Below, in pieces: positions 10,984 through 21,500 of a stretch of 64,000 nucleotides of DNA; positions within the stretch are counted from its first letter, which is position 1; every line of letters begins with the position of its first letter. The notes under the pieces were generated by a model. The model was given only the letters and a program-made list of their open reading frames with translations. It ran no database searches and was not told where the DNA came from. The translations under genes and the position numbers were made by a program. Origin of the DNA: Macrostomum hystrix (taxonomy: Eukaryota; Platyhelminthes; Macrostomidae); the NCBI GenBank assembly GCA_950097015.1, contig CATNEN010000034.1, positions 1-64,000 of the forward strand, read 5' to 3'.

Positions 10984-12898
10984 CTACATGCAGAGAAAAC
11001 AAAATGTCCAGATCTGATGTTTAGTTACTACTTTCTGAGAATTAATGGACAGCAGCTCGATTGATTTGTTTGACGTGCTGTATACCAAAATGTACTCTTT
11101 GTTCTCGATGCAAACTTTAGTGAAGGAATCTAGCAATACAGCGCGACGCAGTTTTACAATTTCCAGAACATCACCTTGACTATTGAATGTAAAAATATGC
11201 GAGCCTTCAATTAGTATGTAGGCGTTGCCACCAGCATCGGATAGCATTTGAAATCTAGAAAAAATATGATTGAATTCTTTTAACTGCGCAAGTTTTGTGA
11301 CAGCGCGAATATTGGGATCAATCAAACTGACTTCTTTATCGCCCAAATCAGCTAATATGTATCGAGTGCTAATGGCAAATATAGCAGAGCAAGCCAAGGC
11401 GGACAACGGCAAAAATCTTGTCAGTTGAAGATCATTGGTGTAGATGAAAATACCATTGCCTCGCGAATATGTGACCAGCTGTTCTGAGGCTGAACAAAAC
11501 GAACACAAATTCGACGGTTTGGTCTTGACAAACTTAACAAATTCACCACTGGCAGAAATGATCCACAGGCACGCACTATGCGCAACGATAAAATAGCAGC
11601 GAGAAGAAACACCAAAAAAACCTTTTATAACATATGGTCTACAATTAATTACCATAATATTAGAGGCGTGTGGGCCCTTCTCAACAGGAAACTGTATCTT
11701 GTACATCGCACCAAAGATTACATCGCAATAAGGAAACGAAAAAAACTGCATTTCAGCATCAGCGGTGTCGCCATTTGAAACATAAAGACAAGAATCGAAT
11801 CCGAAATCTTACTGACATTGGAGGCACTTTACCATCTGATGGCACGGGGACAGCACGTGAATTACTATCCAACATAAGGTTCGTATTAGTTAAACAAGTC
11901 ACAAATTTCGGTTCAATCAAATGAACTACAGGCCTTGTATCAACAACCGATAGCACGGAGAGACAAGAAACTGTTTTGTCGACCAGGACCTCCATTTTAC
12001 TTCCCAGTCTCTCCAACTCAGTCCGAAAGACGTCGGTACTTTTCTCAGCAGCTGACTTCACCTCATCAGAGACTGTTGCGAATGACGTATCCAGGTGCTC
12101 CAGCTGCCGCAGAGCTCTCCTCGTCTCCTCAACCAGCTGCACAGCACTGCGACCATTCTCAGACTCAGACGCGTCAGACTCAAATCTCGACTGAAACTGC
12201 TCAAGCTTCGCTCGCACCGACTCGAAACTCTCAATGCAGCTCGAGCATCTCTCAATGTCAATCCGAACTGCCTTCGTTGCCAACGTCTCTGCGTCCTCAA
12301 GCAGCTCTCTCAGCCCACCAAACTTGGACTCCACCTCTTGCAGTGTGGCCTCAACACTCTGCTTTTTGTTCGCTGCCTCTACAAGACCTGCTGCTAAACG
12401 GCTTGCTGGCGACAGTGCATCAGCGACTGGCTCTCTCAGTGAGGCGATCTCTGCGGACAGCTTGTCCTGCTCCACCCTGAGATGCTGCTCGCACATGGCT
12501 TGGTTGGAGTAAACGGACACATCCTTCCACTGATTCTGACATCCCTGGGATGAGCACAGCTGTAGTGACGGTACAGCACCTCTATCTTCCTCAGAGTCGT
12601 TTGATTTAAACAGCTTGGATGCAATTTTTACGGTTCTGGCTAACTGCAGTTTGGAAACATCTCGCTTGAGTTGAGAAGAGTCCGCTGGTAATTGCAGTTT
12701 TTGCAGACAAACACGGCAACTGCCTGAGCACTGGTCACTGGCATCTCTGAGTGAGTCCACGCATGTGAGGCAAACCGAGTGCCAGCATGGAAGGAACCTA
12801 GGATCGGATACCATGTGTTGGCACACGGAGCAGGTGAGCAGCTGCTCCACTGAGGGAACGTCCTCGTCTGAACCTGTGTCTTCTGAGGCGGCTGCCAT
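10984..12898 (-). CDS. RING/coiled-coil (TRIM-like) protein B, split frame
   Basis: This is a paralogue of the protein at 6673-8508. The ATG at 12898 opens 379 codons with the same C3HC4 RING (CSVCQ ... LPCWHSVC ... CRVC), Cys/His segment and coiled coil, ending at 11759. The homologous C-terminal half continues in another frame from about 11812 to 10984. Two explanations fit. One is a one-base indel in 11785-11815, since the shifted frame then reads a segment weakly matching the paralogue up to QFFSF. The other is a 67-nt intron, 11812-11746, with GTAAGA and TGCAG borders that rejoins the frame exactly. The coiled-coil part is about 97% identical in DNA to the paralogue, while the C-terminal half is strongly diverged. 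Confidence 0.7.
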
Positions 12899-13560
12899 TT
12901 GTCTGAAAATTAAATTTTTCGAAAGGCAGTCAGGAAAGTGTATTCACCGAAATTCGAAACTTAAGTGCATTTAGCCTAGATGGGTGAATTTATGCCCTAA
13001 AAACTGCACAACTATTTGAAAAATACTAATAATAGTATAATTTTACCATTACACATCATGTTAGAGTACAACTACCAACAAAAACCTAAAATTTCTGCAA
13101 ACTGTTAACGCTCTATTAATTATACTTCCTGTAAAAAGAGTGATAAAAGGCAAGTAAAAACTGAAATACGTTTAAACAAAAGCTTAAAAAATTGACGACC
13201 TCACTTAGCTTTTATATTTGAGCAGAAAAGGCAAATAAGCTTAACGAAAAGAACTTTGGTAGCCAAAAATAGGTACTCATAGCTTGGCCATGAAAATCAA
13301 ATGCTGAAGTATATTTTGCCAAGAGTAAACATACAATCACATGGCCACTGCTGATATATAAAGAAGTAGTGGCAGCACTAACAATGAAATGTCCTTTCTT
13401 TTACATCACATTATAATACTTTTATGAAAGAAAGAACGCATTTTAATGGCTAGTCTAGAAGTAGATGCTAATCGAATGTTTCAGAAATACGGAATAGCTG
13501 AAACATTCCCTGACTATTCACCAAACATACATCAAACAAACCCAATGAGCTCCTATGCCA
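12899..13560. other. RING B upstream flank, duplicated elsewhere
   Basis: This non-coding flank upstream of RING B matches the block at 5343-6470 (see that entry), including the segment around 13225-13440. The match identifies the unit of tandem duplication as gene plus promoter region. Confidence 0.6.
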
Positions 13561-13639
13561 GTTGTTGTTTTGTGGTGTCCTTTTTAAGTTGAGTACCTCG
13601 CTTCGAATTTCTTACTTGAACACCTTAATGAATCTACAC

Positions 13640-13790
13640 ACAATAGACAAACAGAATGTGTGCATGTAAGGAACCTTGGATCGGAAACAATGCTCTGACA
13701 CACAGACTCACAGAGAAAGTGAGCAGCGCTTCGACTGAGGATTAAAATTCGTTATCTTCGGTTCCATGGGCCGTAGCCATTGCTTATGTT
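13640..13790 (-). pseudogene. Decayed RING-finger gene fragment
   Basis: Read from about 13785 on the minus strand, it begins ATGGCTACGGCC, runs a short acidic leader into an in-frame TAA, then resumes as a recognisable RING start (SVEALLT, a VCQ-like region, VSDPRF, HSVC). The DNA aligns with 12765-12898 of RING B (GGATCGGA and CATGTAAGGAACC are shared). The stop codon and substitutions in zinc-binding positions mark it as a relic, the fourth member of the local cluster. Confidence 0.65.
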
Positions 13791-14324
13791 AGCTGAAATT
13801 CGAAATCAGAAATGTACCAGATGTGCTTTCATTTTACAGGTGAAGTTTATCTATCAAAGTAGCTAGTGGCCAAGTGGTTCAAGCTCAGAACTTCTAAGAC
13901 GCTTTGAACTTTGAGCCAATAAATGAAACAAACCAAGTGCTACACCAAGACATGGTGACAATACTTAATATGATATAAGGGCTGTCTGATTAAAAAGCAG
14001 GTGCTTTTAAGAAAATGCCTTATGATTAGGTTTGGCCAGGACTGGCATCAAGGTTTTGTTACAGGTAGACTTGCTATTTCTAAAAGTCAAATCAATAATT
14101 GCTGGTTACAGATTTTAGACACAACTGCAAAGGTAAAGACTGTCTATGAGCTATGAGCAGGTAGAAAACATTTTCCCATTTTACCCTTTATGAAGGCTTA
14201 AAAACTCAATCTTTCTATGGACAAAGAGGGTTACTCAAATTTCTTCCTCAATTAATATTGGCATATAAAATTTAAAGCTTATTGTCAATGAAATGAATCA
14301 ATAGGGAATCCAGGTACTTTGTTG

Positions 14325-14657
14325 AATGACATGCAGAGGTTGTAGCCTAGTGGTTAGGGCGTCGGACTCACGACTTGAAGGTCGGGGGTTCGATTCCCGA
14401 CTCCACTGGAACAATTTGCATCCTTTAGCAAGACACTTAACTCTGCATTGCTTCAGTTCACCCAGCTGTTAAATGGGTACCAGCATCAGCTGGGATAATT
14501 GAAGGTGGGTGTGGCGTCCCCCCAGTCCGAGGACTGAACAGCTGTACACAGCCTTCAGATGCGCCGCGCATTAGCTGCGGCTGTGCTGTCGGCTGCACAT
14601 CTGACCCAATTGGGGCAGGTGTAATCAATTATTATTATTATTATTATCAATGACATG
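14325..14657 (+). mobile_element. tRNA-derived SINE with 9-bp target duplication
   Basis: The element is 14334-14648. The head carries an A box (TAGCCTAGTGGTTAGGG, from 14343) and a perfect B box (GGTTCGATTCC, 14387-14397) in a tRNA-like cloverleaf arrangement. A central domain follows (CTTCAGTTCACCCAGCTG, from 14451), then a GC-rich 3' domain with GGACTGAACAGCTGTAC, and an (ATT)n tail to 14647. The 9-mer AATGACATG occurs at both borders (14325-14333 and 14649-14657), the mark of target-primed reverse transcription by a LINE partner. It matches the copy at 5486-5797 throughout. It is not a functional tRNA gene, because the 3' acceptor strand does not pair. Confidence 0.9.
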
Positions 14658-17600
14658 AGTTTTTTTCTTCATTATAAAATTCTAACTCCTTAGCTCTGAT
14701 TGAGAAATGTGAATTGACAACCACAAGGCCATAAGCTTTACTAAAAACTTCCCCTATCCTTTATCCACTACATAAAAATTATCTTTCTAGGATGGATTTC
14801 AGAGTAGAGAATAGCAAATATTTTTATAATTCCAATTTTCTAAAATTTGGATTCTTTAAACTTTAATTTAGATAGGTAAAATATTTAAATTAACCTTTTG
14901 GATTTCATTTTCCCAAAATTTTGTATTATCCAAGTAGTTGTAAAGCTAAGTATGTTCGATTGGATGTTGGAGTATTATTATCAGTAGGTATGAAATTTGA
15001 TTTTGTTAGAGTGTAATACACCTCATTGCATGTTAGAAGATGTTAGTGATGCAAATGAGATGTCAATGTAAATAAAATATTGCTAACAGTTGTATTTTAA
15101 AACTTATTAACCAGACAGTTTTATTTATCTGTTACTTCTTTTGGTTTTGGATTAACTTGCTATGTGAGGCTTGCCTAAACAGAACTATACCTTTCTGTGT
15201 CTCTAAAAGTTCTTGGTCTAAGCAGAATTGAATATATGGTGGTCCCATGTTGACTTAGCATATTTTTCTGTAGCAGTGCTAAAGCTATTGAATTTAAGAA
15301 CCAATAATTGAGGCAAGCTATTGATTTAAAAAGCCATATAGTATTTGCTTTCAGGCAAGTAAACTCTTGGCTCTTTATTTGTGTTGAACTCTTCATTGTT
15401 CCTCTATCTATTAGGGTAATGTATCATCAACTGAACAGTGTATCTTCAAAACCGAACAGGAATTTTGACTCTTTCCTTGGTCTTGTGCAAGACAGAAACA
15501 AGCTATTGTGTTTCACAGAACAACTAACTTGAAAGTTGAAAAAATTATCTACAAGCTGAGGCATGACATGCAATGAAGCATTTAGAGGAAGGAAAGATAT
15601 GGATGTTTCAGTAGAAATTTTTATTGCAAAAGCATACTTTTAACAACATATTTTCAGCATATACTTTAGACTAAGATTGTATGCAGTTGCTTTCCAATTA
15701 AATTACCATAAATGTAGTTATTTATAGAGTCTGAAAAATGCTTTCAAATGACACAATTTTTGATAGATCACTCTTTAAAATAAGATTGAACAACTCACTC
15801 AAATTGTAAAACGGAACATCAAATTCTCTGTTCGGTTTGAAGATACATGCAAATCATTGTTCGGTTTTAGATGAAAAACACAAATAACTTTGTTCTATCT
15901 GACAAAATTGCAAAAGCAGATACTTTTTAGAAAGATATAATTTGTAATTAAATACAATTTATCATTTATTTATAAGTAATATAGTTTATAATTCTATAAC
16001 TTGGCTTTTGATTTATCATCATATCTTAAATAGAAAATCTGTAGCTTAGGTTTGAAGTTAAAAAAATACACATTCTTGTTTGGTTGATGATACATTACCC
16101 TATAGATTCAGCAAATGACATAGAAATAAAGGTAAAATCATTGATTCACACAAATTATGCTCACAAACCAACCTAATCTTAATGTAAATTTTATAGTGTA
16201 CAACAATCCCCTCCATTCAGAGCTATAATTATTCTTCACTAGTCTTAATCATAGGCATAGGCCAACTTAAACATTTGCAAGCCTTTTGCATGTTGGCTTG
16301 GTTGTTTGGAGACTAGAAAAAAATCCTTAGCCCAAAGCTTTCTTTTTCTGATAGGGGATGAGTATGGAATACAGTTTGTAAAATCAGTTGCCAGACATTA
16401 ATGTTAAAGGGTTGCAAAAAGGCTTGGGTCAGATAGTGAGGCCTTGTGGGTCAGACTTGTCCCATGGGCCATAGTCAAGAAGGTGGCATGTGTATGCCGG
16501 AATGAAATTCAGGCAGGGCTACCTATGTACGCCAAATGTAACCATATGTACACCGAATATACCGTAATGCACCCATGCATGCTGATTAGTTAATTGTTTA
16601 TCAGCTTATTAGGACACTGAATGGATACCGATGAATGGACATCGCGAGTCCTAAGTGTGGCGTCGGTTGATAACTTTGCTGACGTACTTGTCAGCACCTC
16701 AACCTCTAGAGCCATTTGAATTCAGAATTTTGAGTTTGCAGCAACAGAGAAAGCCAGCAAAGCCAAAGGTGGTAATTAATACAATTTAGCAGATTCAGAC
16801 ATTCATTCTGCTTCTAACATTGTCAATGTCACGATGTGTATCCGTGTATAGTGTATTATAATAAAGTAAAAACCTTCCATTGCATCAAATATTCAACAAG
16901 TTTGGTTGTTGTACTATACCAACAAGTTTAGTCTTTTTTAATTTGTTTAACTGAAGATGTTAAAATTACCATTTTAAACTATTTTATGTCATTTTAACTT
17001 ATTTTAACTCATTCTTAGCAACTCAAACACACCCAAAGATTACTGTAAAGTTTTGGCAGAGATTGGAATAAGAATATACGGTAACCATAATAGAGAATTA
17101 GCACTGCCTCATATGCCAACCTTATATCCCATATCATGCCACATGTACGCCAACTGTTGCAAGGCAGACCAAATGTACGCCGAATATCTTTAGCTATGCC
17201 TTATGCACGCCGGAATTTTCGACGAAAAAGGCCACCTTCCTGACTATGGCCCATGGGGCATGGGCTAGAGTTTGCTGGCCTCTGGTTTATAGGAATGGTT
17301 ATAAGATCTGTAAAATATATAAACTAGGCCAATCATTTAACAGTGCCTTACAATTATGAATGATAAATGCAAAAATGCTTATAATAGGCCTTCTCTACTT
17401 GTTAAAATTGGTTTAAAGTATTTTGTATGTCCATTATATATCTATGCACTATGATTTCAGTTTAATGGCACAGACCATATAGACATAAATTTGAGAAAAC
17501 TAAACTAAAAGTAATGTTTTTGCTATTTAGAAGCTAGAGTGTTTGTTAGGGTTAGAATTAATTAGATTGGCAATAAAAAAACAATTTGTTTCACAGGTTC

Positions 17601-18537
17601 TCATGATACAGCAAACTGGCATAAGCTTTTTGTACAGTCTAGTTCCTTTAGAAAAATTAAGTCGTTATGGGAAGCAAATCAGCAATTGCATTAACTTGCA
17701 AGAAGACAATATTTAGCTCTCTAGAAGGTCGCTTCTTGCATCTGCTCGTACCTAGATAGTTTTAAGCTAATTTAAGCTAAGTAAGTGTGCTAACTTCAAA
17801 TCGAAAACGAAAACTGTTGTATATAGATAATTTATTTTGTTTTATGCAATTATAGTTTAAAAGCAGAATAAATAATCCGTTTTATATTACTACTACATAT
17901 TTTTTTGTCTAAAAAAATTTGAAGCGTTTTTACTTTGTTTAAGTTAACATAAGATTCAAAAGTCATATTTGCTTCTCGCGATCCCAAATCTTACATGCAG
18001 AGATCTGATGAACGGCAGACTACTTTTCGGTATTTATTAGCTCATAACTGAGTAGGAGGGAACTATTTTCGAAAACATATTTGACTTTCGATGAAAAAGT
18101 TGGACAAGAATTTGTTTTTATTATAAACAGTCGATCAAATGAAATAATAAAAACAAAAATAACTCAAATTAGATGCACCTGGTCCATAAAAAAATGATTG
18201 CAAAAAATAAGTGCAATAATCTTTAACTAGAATATGTTCCTTGGTCACGTCAAAAAATCGAACGCTAATCACCAAACAAAAAAGCTATAATTCTGTATAT
18301 TATCGAATAAGTAATAAGCTGGTACAATTTTCATCGAAGCATAATAAATTATAGTTCTTAGGTAATGATAAAGACTGGGATTGCCGGTACATTTGTTATT
18401 GCACCCCATGACCGTTTCCTCTCCCTTAGATGCCGACACCATGAATTTTTTTATAAATTTCTCTTAATGAACCTCAAAAAGCGCCTAAAAACTTCGAGTT
18501 CGCATACGGGTGTGTGTGAGAACTGCTCAATGCGAAT
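14658..18537. other. Gene-poor AT-rich region
   Basis: About 3.9 kb of AT-rich DNA without a convincing exon. It holds the possible TIR element at 16460-17258 (separate entry) and presumably the RINT1 3' UTR at its right end. Two short opposite-strand open frames near 15175-15532 overlap each other, lack motifs and look like chance. Confidence 0.45.
16460..17258. mobile_element. Possible ~800-bp TIR element
   Basis: The left end near 16460-16490 reads CCCATGGGCCATAGTCAAG and then AAGGTGGC. The right end, reverse-complemented from 17258, reads CCCCATGGGCCATAGTCAGG and then AAGGTGGC. These are inverted repeats of about 28 bp with one internal mismatch. Inside are several diverged copies of a short motif (TGTACGCCAAATG, TGTACGCCGAAT, GCACGCCGGAA). 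I see no coding sequence and no clear target duplication, so the element status is provisional. Confidence 0.45.
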
Positions 18538-21500
18538 TCACGCCTGGTCCAAGTCGATTCGCCGTTTCAGCACAGCCAGTGCCTCCTTTGGCGTCAGCGA
18601 GGCCACGCCCTGGTCCAGCAGCATCCGCAGCGGATCCTCGCCGTCGCGCGGCGGTCCGGCCAGCGCCTGGCGCAGCAGCGCCGCCGTACCCCGAGCCAGG
18701 CCAAGCAGGCAGCAGGCCTGGGCGCTCTCGGCCAATAGGCGATCTGGCCGGCCGCAGTACTGGGCAAATACCGGCATGAACACCTGCAGTGATTATTTAT
18801 AAGGACTTGCTCAATGCTTTAAGAATCATTTGTACACTGAAAGATACATGTAGATGTATACATGCTGTGACATTCTGTCTAAGACAGATGTAAGTTATCT
18901 GAGGCTACTGAGAGCCAGAGTGCAGAAATCTGCCCGCGCGCGGTGCGCACATTGTCTATTTATAGCCATTGGCCAAAACGGGGTGGTACAAATATATTAC
19001 GTAGGAAAGCCTCACACCCTCCACCAAAAGTTCGAAAATCGCTCCAAATCAAACGGCATGAAAACACACAGACCAAAATTTAACTGTACGCTAGAAAAAA
19101 ACACTTCAAACAATTAACCAACATGAGCGAATTGAAAGTCATTGTCACTGTTTGTCATTCAAGATCAATCACTTGGTCGGACTCCAAAGCCGACTCAGGC
19201 CATCCGCGGCGCCGTTGCTCTCGCCCGGCTGGTACTGGATCGCATAGTCGAAGCCCGACAGGTAGTGGGCCCATCGCTGCAGCCGCGGGTTGGCGTGGTC
19301 CAGTTGCAGGTACTGCAGCGGCTTGTGGTCCGACCGGATGATGAAGTGGCGCCCAAGCAGATAGTGCCGCAGTTTCTCGACCGCCCAGCGCACGGCGAGG
19401 CACTCCTTCTCGATGGTCGCGTAACCTTGCTCCGCCGCCGTCAGCCGCCGAGACACGAAGAGCACCGGGTGAATGCCGTCCTCAAACTCCTGCGTCAGCA
19501 CCGCTCCGAGGCCGGTCTCCGAGCTGTCCGTCTCCAGGATGAAAGGCCGGCCGTAGTCCGGGGCGCGCAGCACCGGCTCGCTTGTCATCAGTGCCTTGGC
19601 CACCTCGAATGCTCGCGTGTGCTTCTCGCCCCAGGCCGCCGTCAGGTCCTCGGGCGTCGTTCTCCTGGTGAGCTCCGTCAGTGCCGCCACCTGGTCCGCG
19701 TAGTTCGGGATGAACCGGCGATAGTGGTTGAGCACGCCGAGCACCGATCGCAGCTGAGTCTTGGTTCGGGGTTGCTCAAGCGCCTTGATTGCCCGTACTC
19801 GGTCCTCGCTGGTGCTGATCTCGTCGTTTCCCAGCTTAAATCCGAGGTAGTCCGTCGAGGTGCCGCCTAGAAAGCATTTGCGTGGCTGGACAGTTAGCCC
19901 AGCTGCTTTCAGCCGATTGAAAACTCGCCGTAGATCTTGCAGGTGCTGCTCGAACGTCTCGCTAAACACGGCGATGTCGTCGATGTAGGACTCCGCACTG
20001 TCGATTCCGAGAAGCACCTTGTCCATCAGCCTCTGGTAGGTGGCGCTACTGCAGTTCAGTCCCATAGGCAGCACAGTGAACTGATACAGCTTGCCATTGG
20101 CCGCGAATGCTGTCAGCCGCTTGGAGTTTTCGGCCAGCGGGATCTGCCAGTAGCCCTTGCAGCAGTCGAGCTTGGATATGAACTTAGCCTTCGCGACGCT
20201 CTCCAGCAGGTCCTCGATGTTCTTCATCGGGTAGGAGTCGAAAGCCACCAGCTCATTGAGCGCCTTGAAGTTGACGGTGAACCGAACTGAGCCGTCCTTC
20301 TTGGCTACCAGACACACCGGGGAGCAGTAGTCGCTGTCGGACGGTTCGATGACACCCAGGTCCAGCATACGCTGAACCTCGTCCTGCAGAACTTGCCGGT
20401 ATGCCTGCGGCTCCCGCCGCGGCCGGATGCGCACCACCTGGTTAGACGTTGTTCGAATTCGATGCTCCATCAGGCTCGTCCTGCCGGGGGTCTCGCTGAA
20501 GACATCTTTGAAGTCGCAAACCAGACTGTCTAGGAGCCGCTTCTGCCCGAAGTTCAGAGTGTCGGCCAGCTCCGGCAGGCCTGACTTCCTTTGTGCTGAG
20601 TCGATCTGGTCTGCCTTCCGAGTCGTTGCCAACAAGATTGACTCTCGCGAGTTATACTTCTTCAGCAGGTTGATGTGAAACACATTCGTATTCTTGCCGA
20701 TTCTAATCCGATAGTTCACGTCGTTGCACTTCTCCAGGACCTCATAGGGGCCTCGCCATTCAGCATGCAGCTTCGTGGATGACGACGGCAGCAGCAGCAG
20801 CACTTGATCACCCGGCGCCAGCTCCCTCTCGCGAGACCTCCGGTCATACCAGTGCTTCCACCGCTTTCTTTCCAGCTCCTCGTTACTTCTTGACGCCTCC
20901 AGCCCTGCCTGCAGCCGGTCTCGTTGGGCCAGGACAAAGGTGATGATGTCCTTCTTCTCCGCGGTCAGCTTCTCGTCCCACGTCTGTCGCAGCAGATCCA
21001 GGGGTCCTCGGACAGTCCGGCCGTAGAGCAGTTCGAATGGTGAAAACCCAGTAGTCTCATTCGGAACCTCCCTGATAGCAAATAACAGGTATGGCAGGTA
21101 GAGGTCCCACTTCTTTTTTTCGCGGGCTGGTAGCCTTCGGAGCATAGTCTTGAGTGTGCCGTGAAATCGTTCCACAAGCGCCTGGCTTTGCGGGTGGTAC
21201 GGCGTTGACTGAATGCCTTCAACTCCAGTGCATTGGTACAAGGCCTGCAGCAACGCTGACGAGAAGTTCGTGCCCTTGTCGCTTTGGATCTCCTTTGGGA
21301 AGCCAGTTCTTGAGAAGCAGTCGATCAGCGCCTTGGCCACCGTTTCGGCGTCGATATTCCGCAGCGGAAAGCCCTCCGGGAACCGGGTCGCTGCATCGAT
21401 CACGGATAAAATGTACTTGTGGCCGCTTGAGGACTTCGGATACGGTCCGCTGATGTCAATGATCACCTTGCTGAAGGCTTCTTCTACTCCTGGTACTTGC

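Noticed and set aside
14343-14397. Possible tRNA gene from the perfect B box
   Set aside because: No closing acceptor stem; the sequence continues into a SINE body with an (ATT)n tail and a target duplication.
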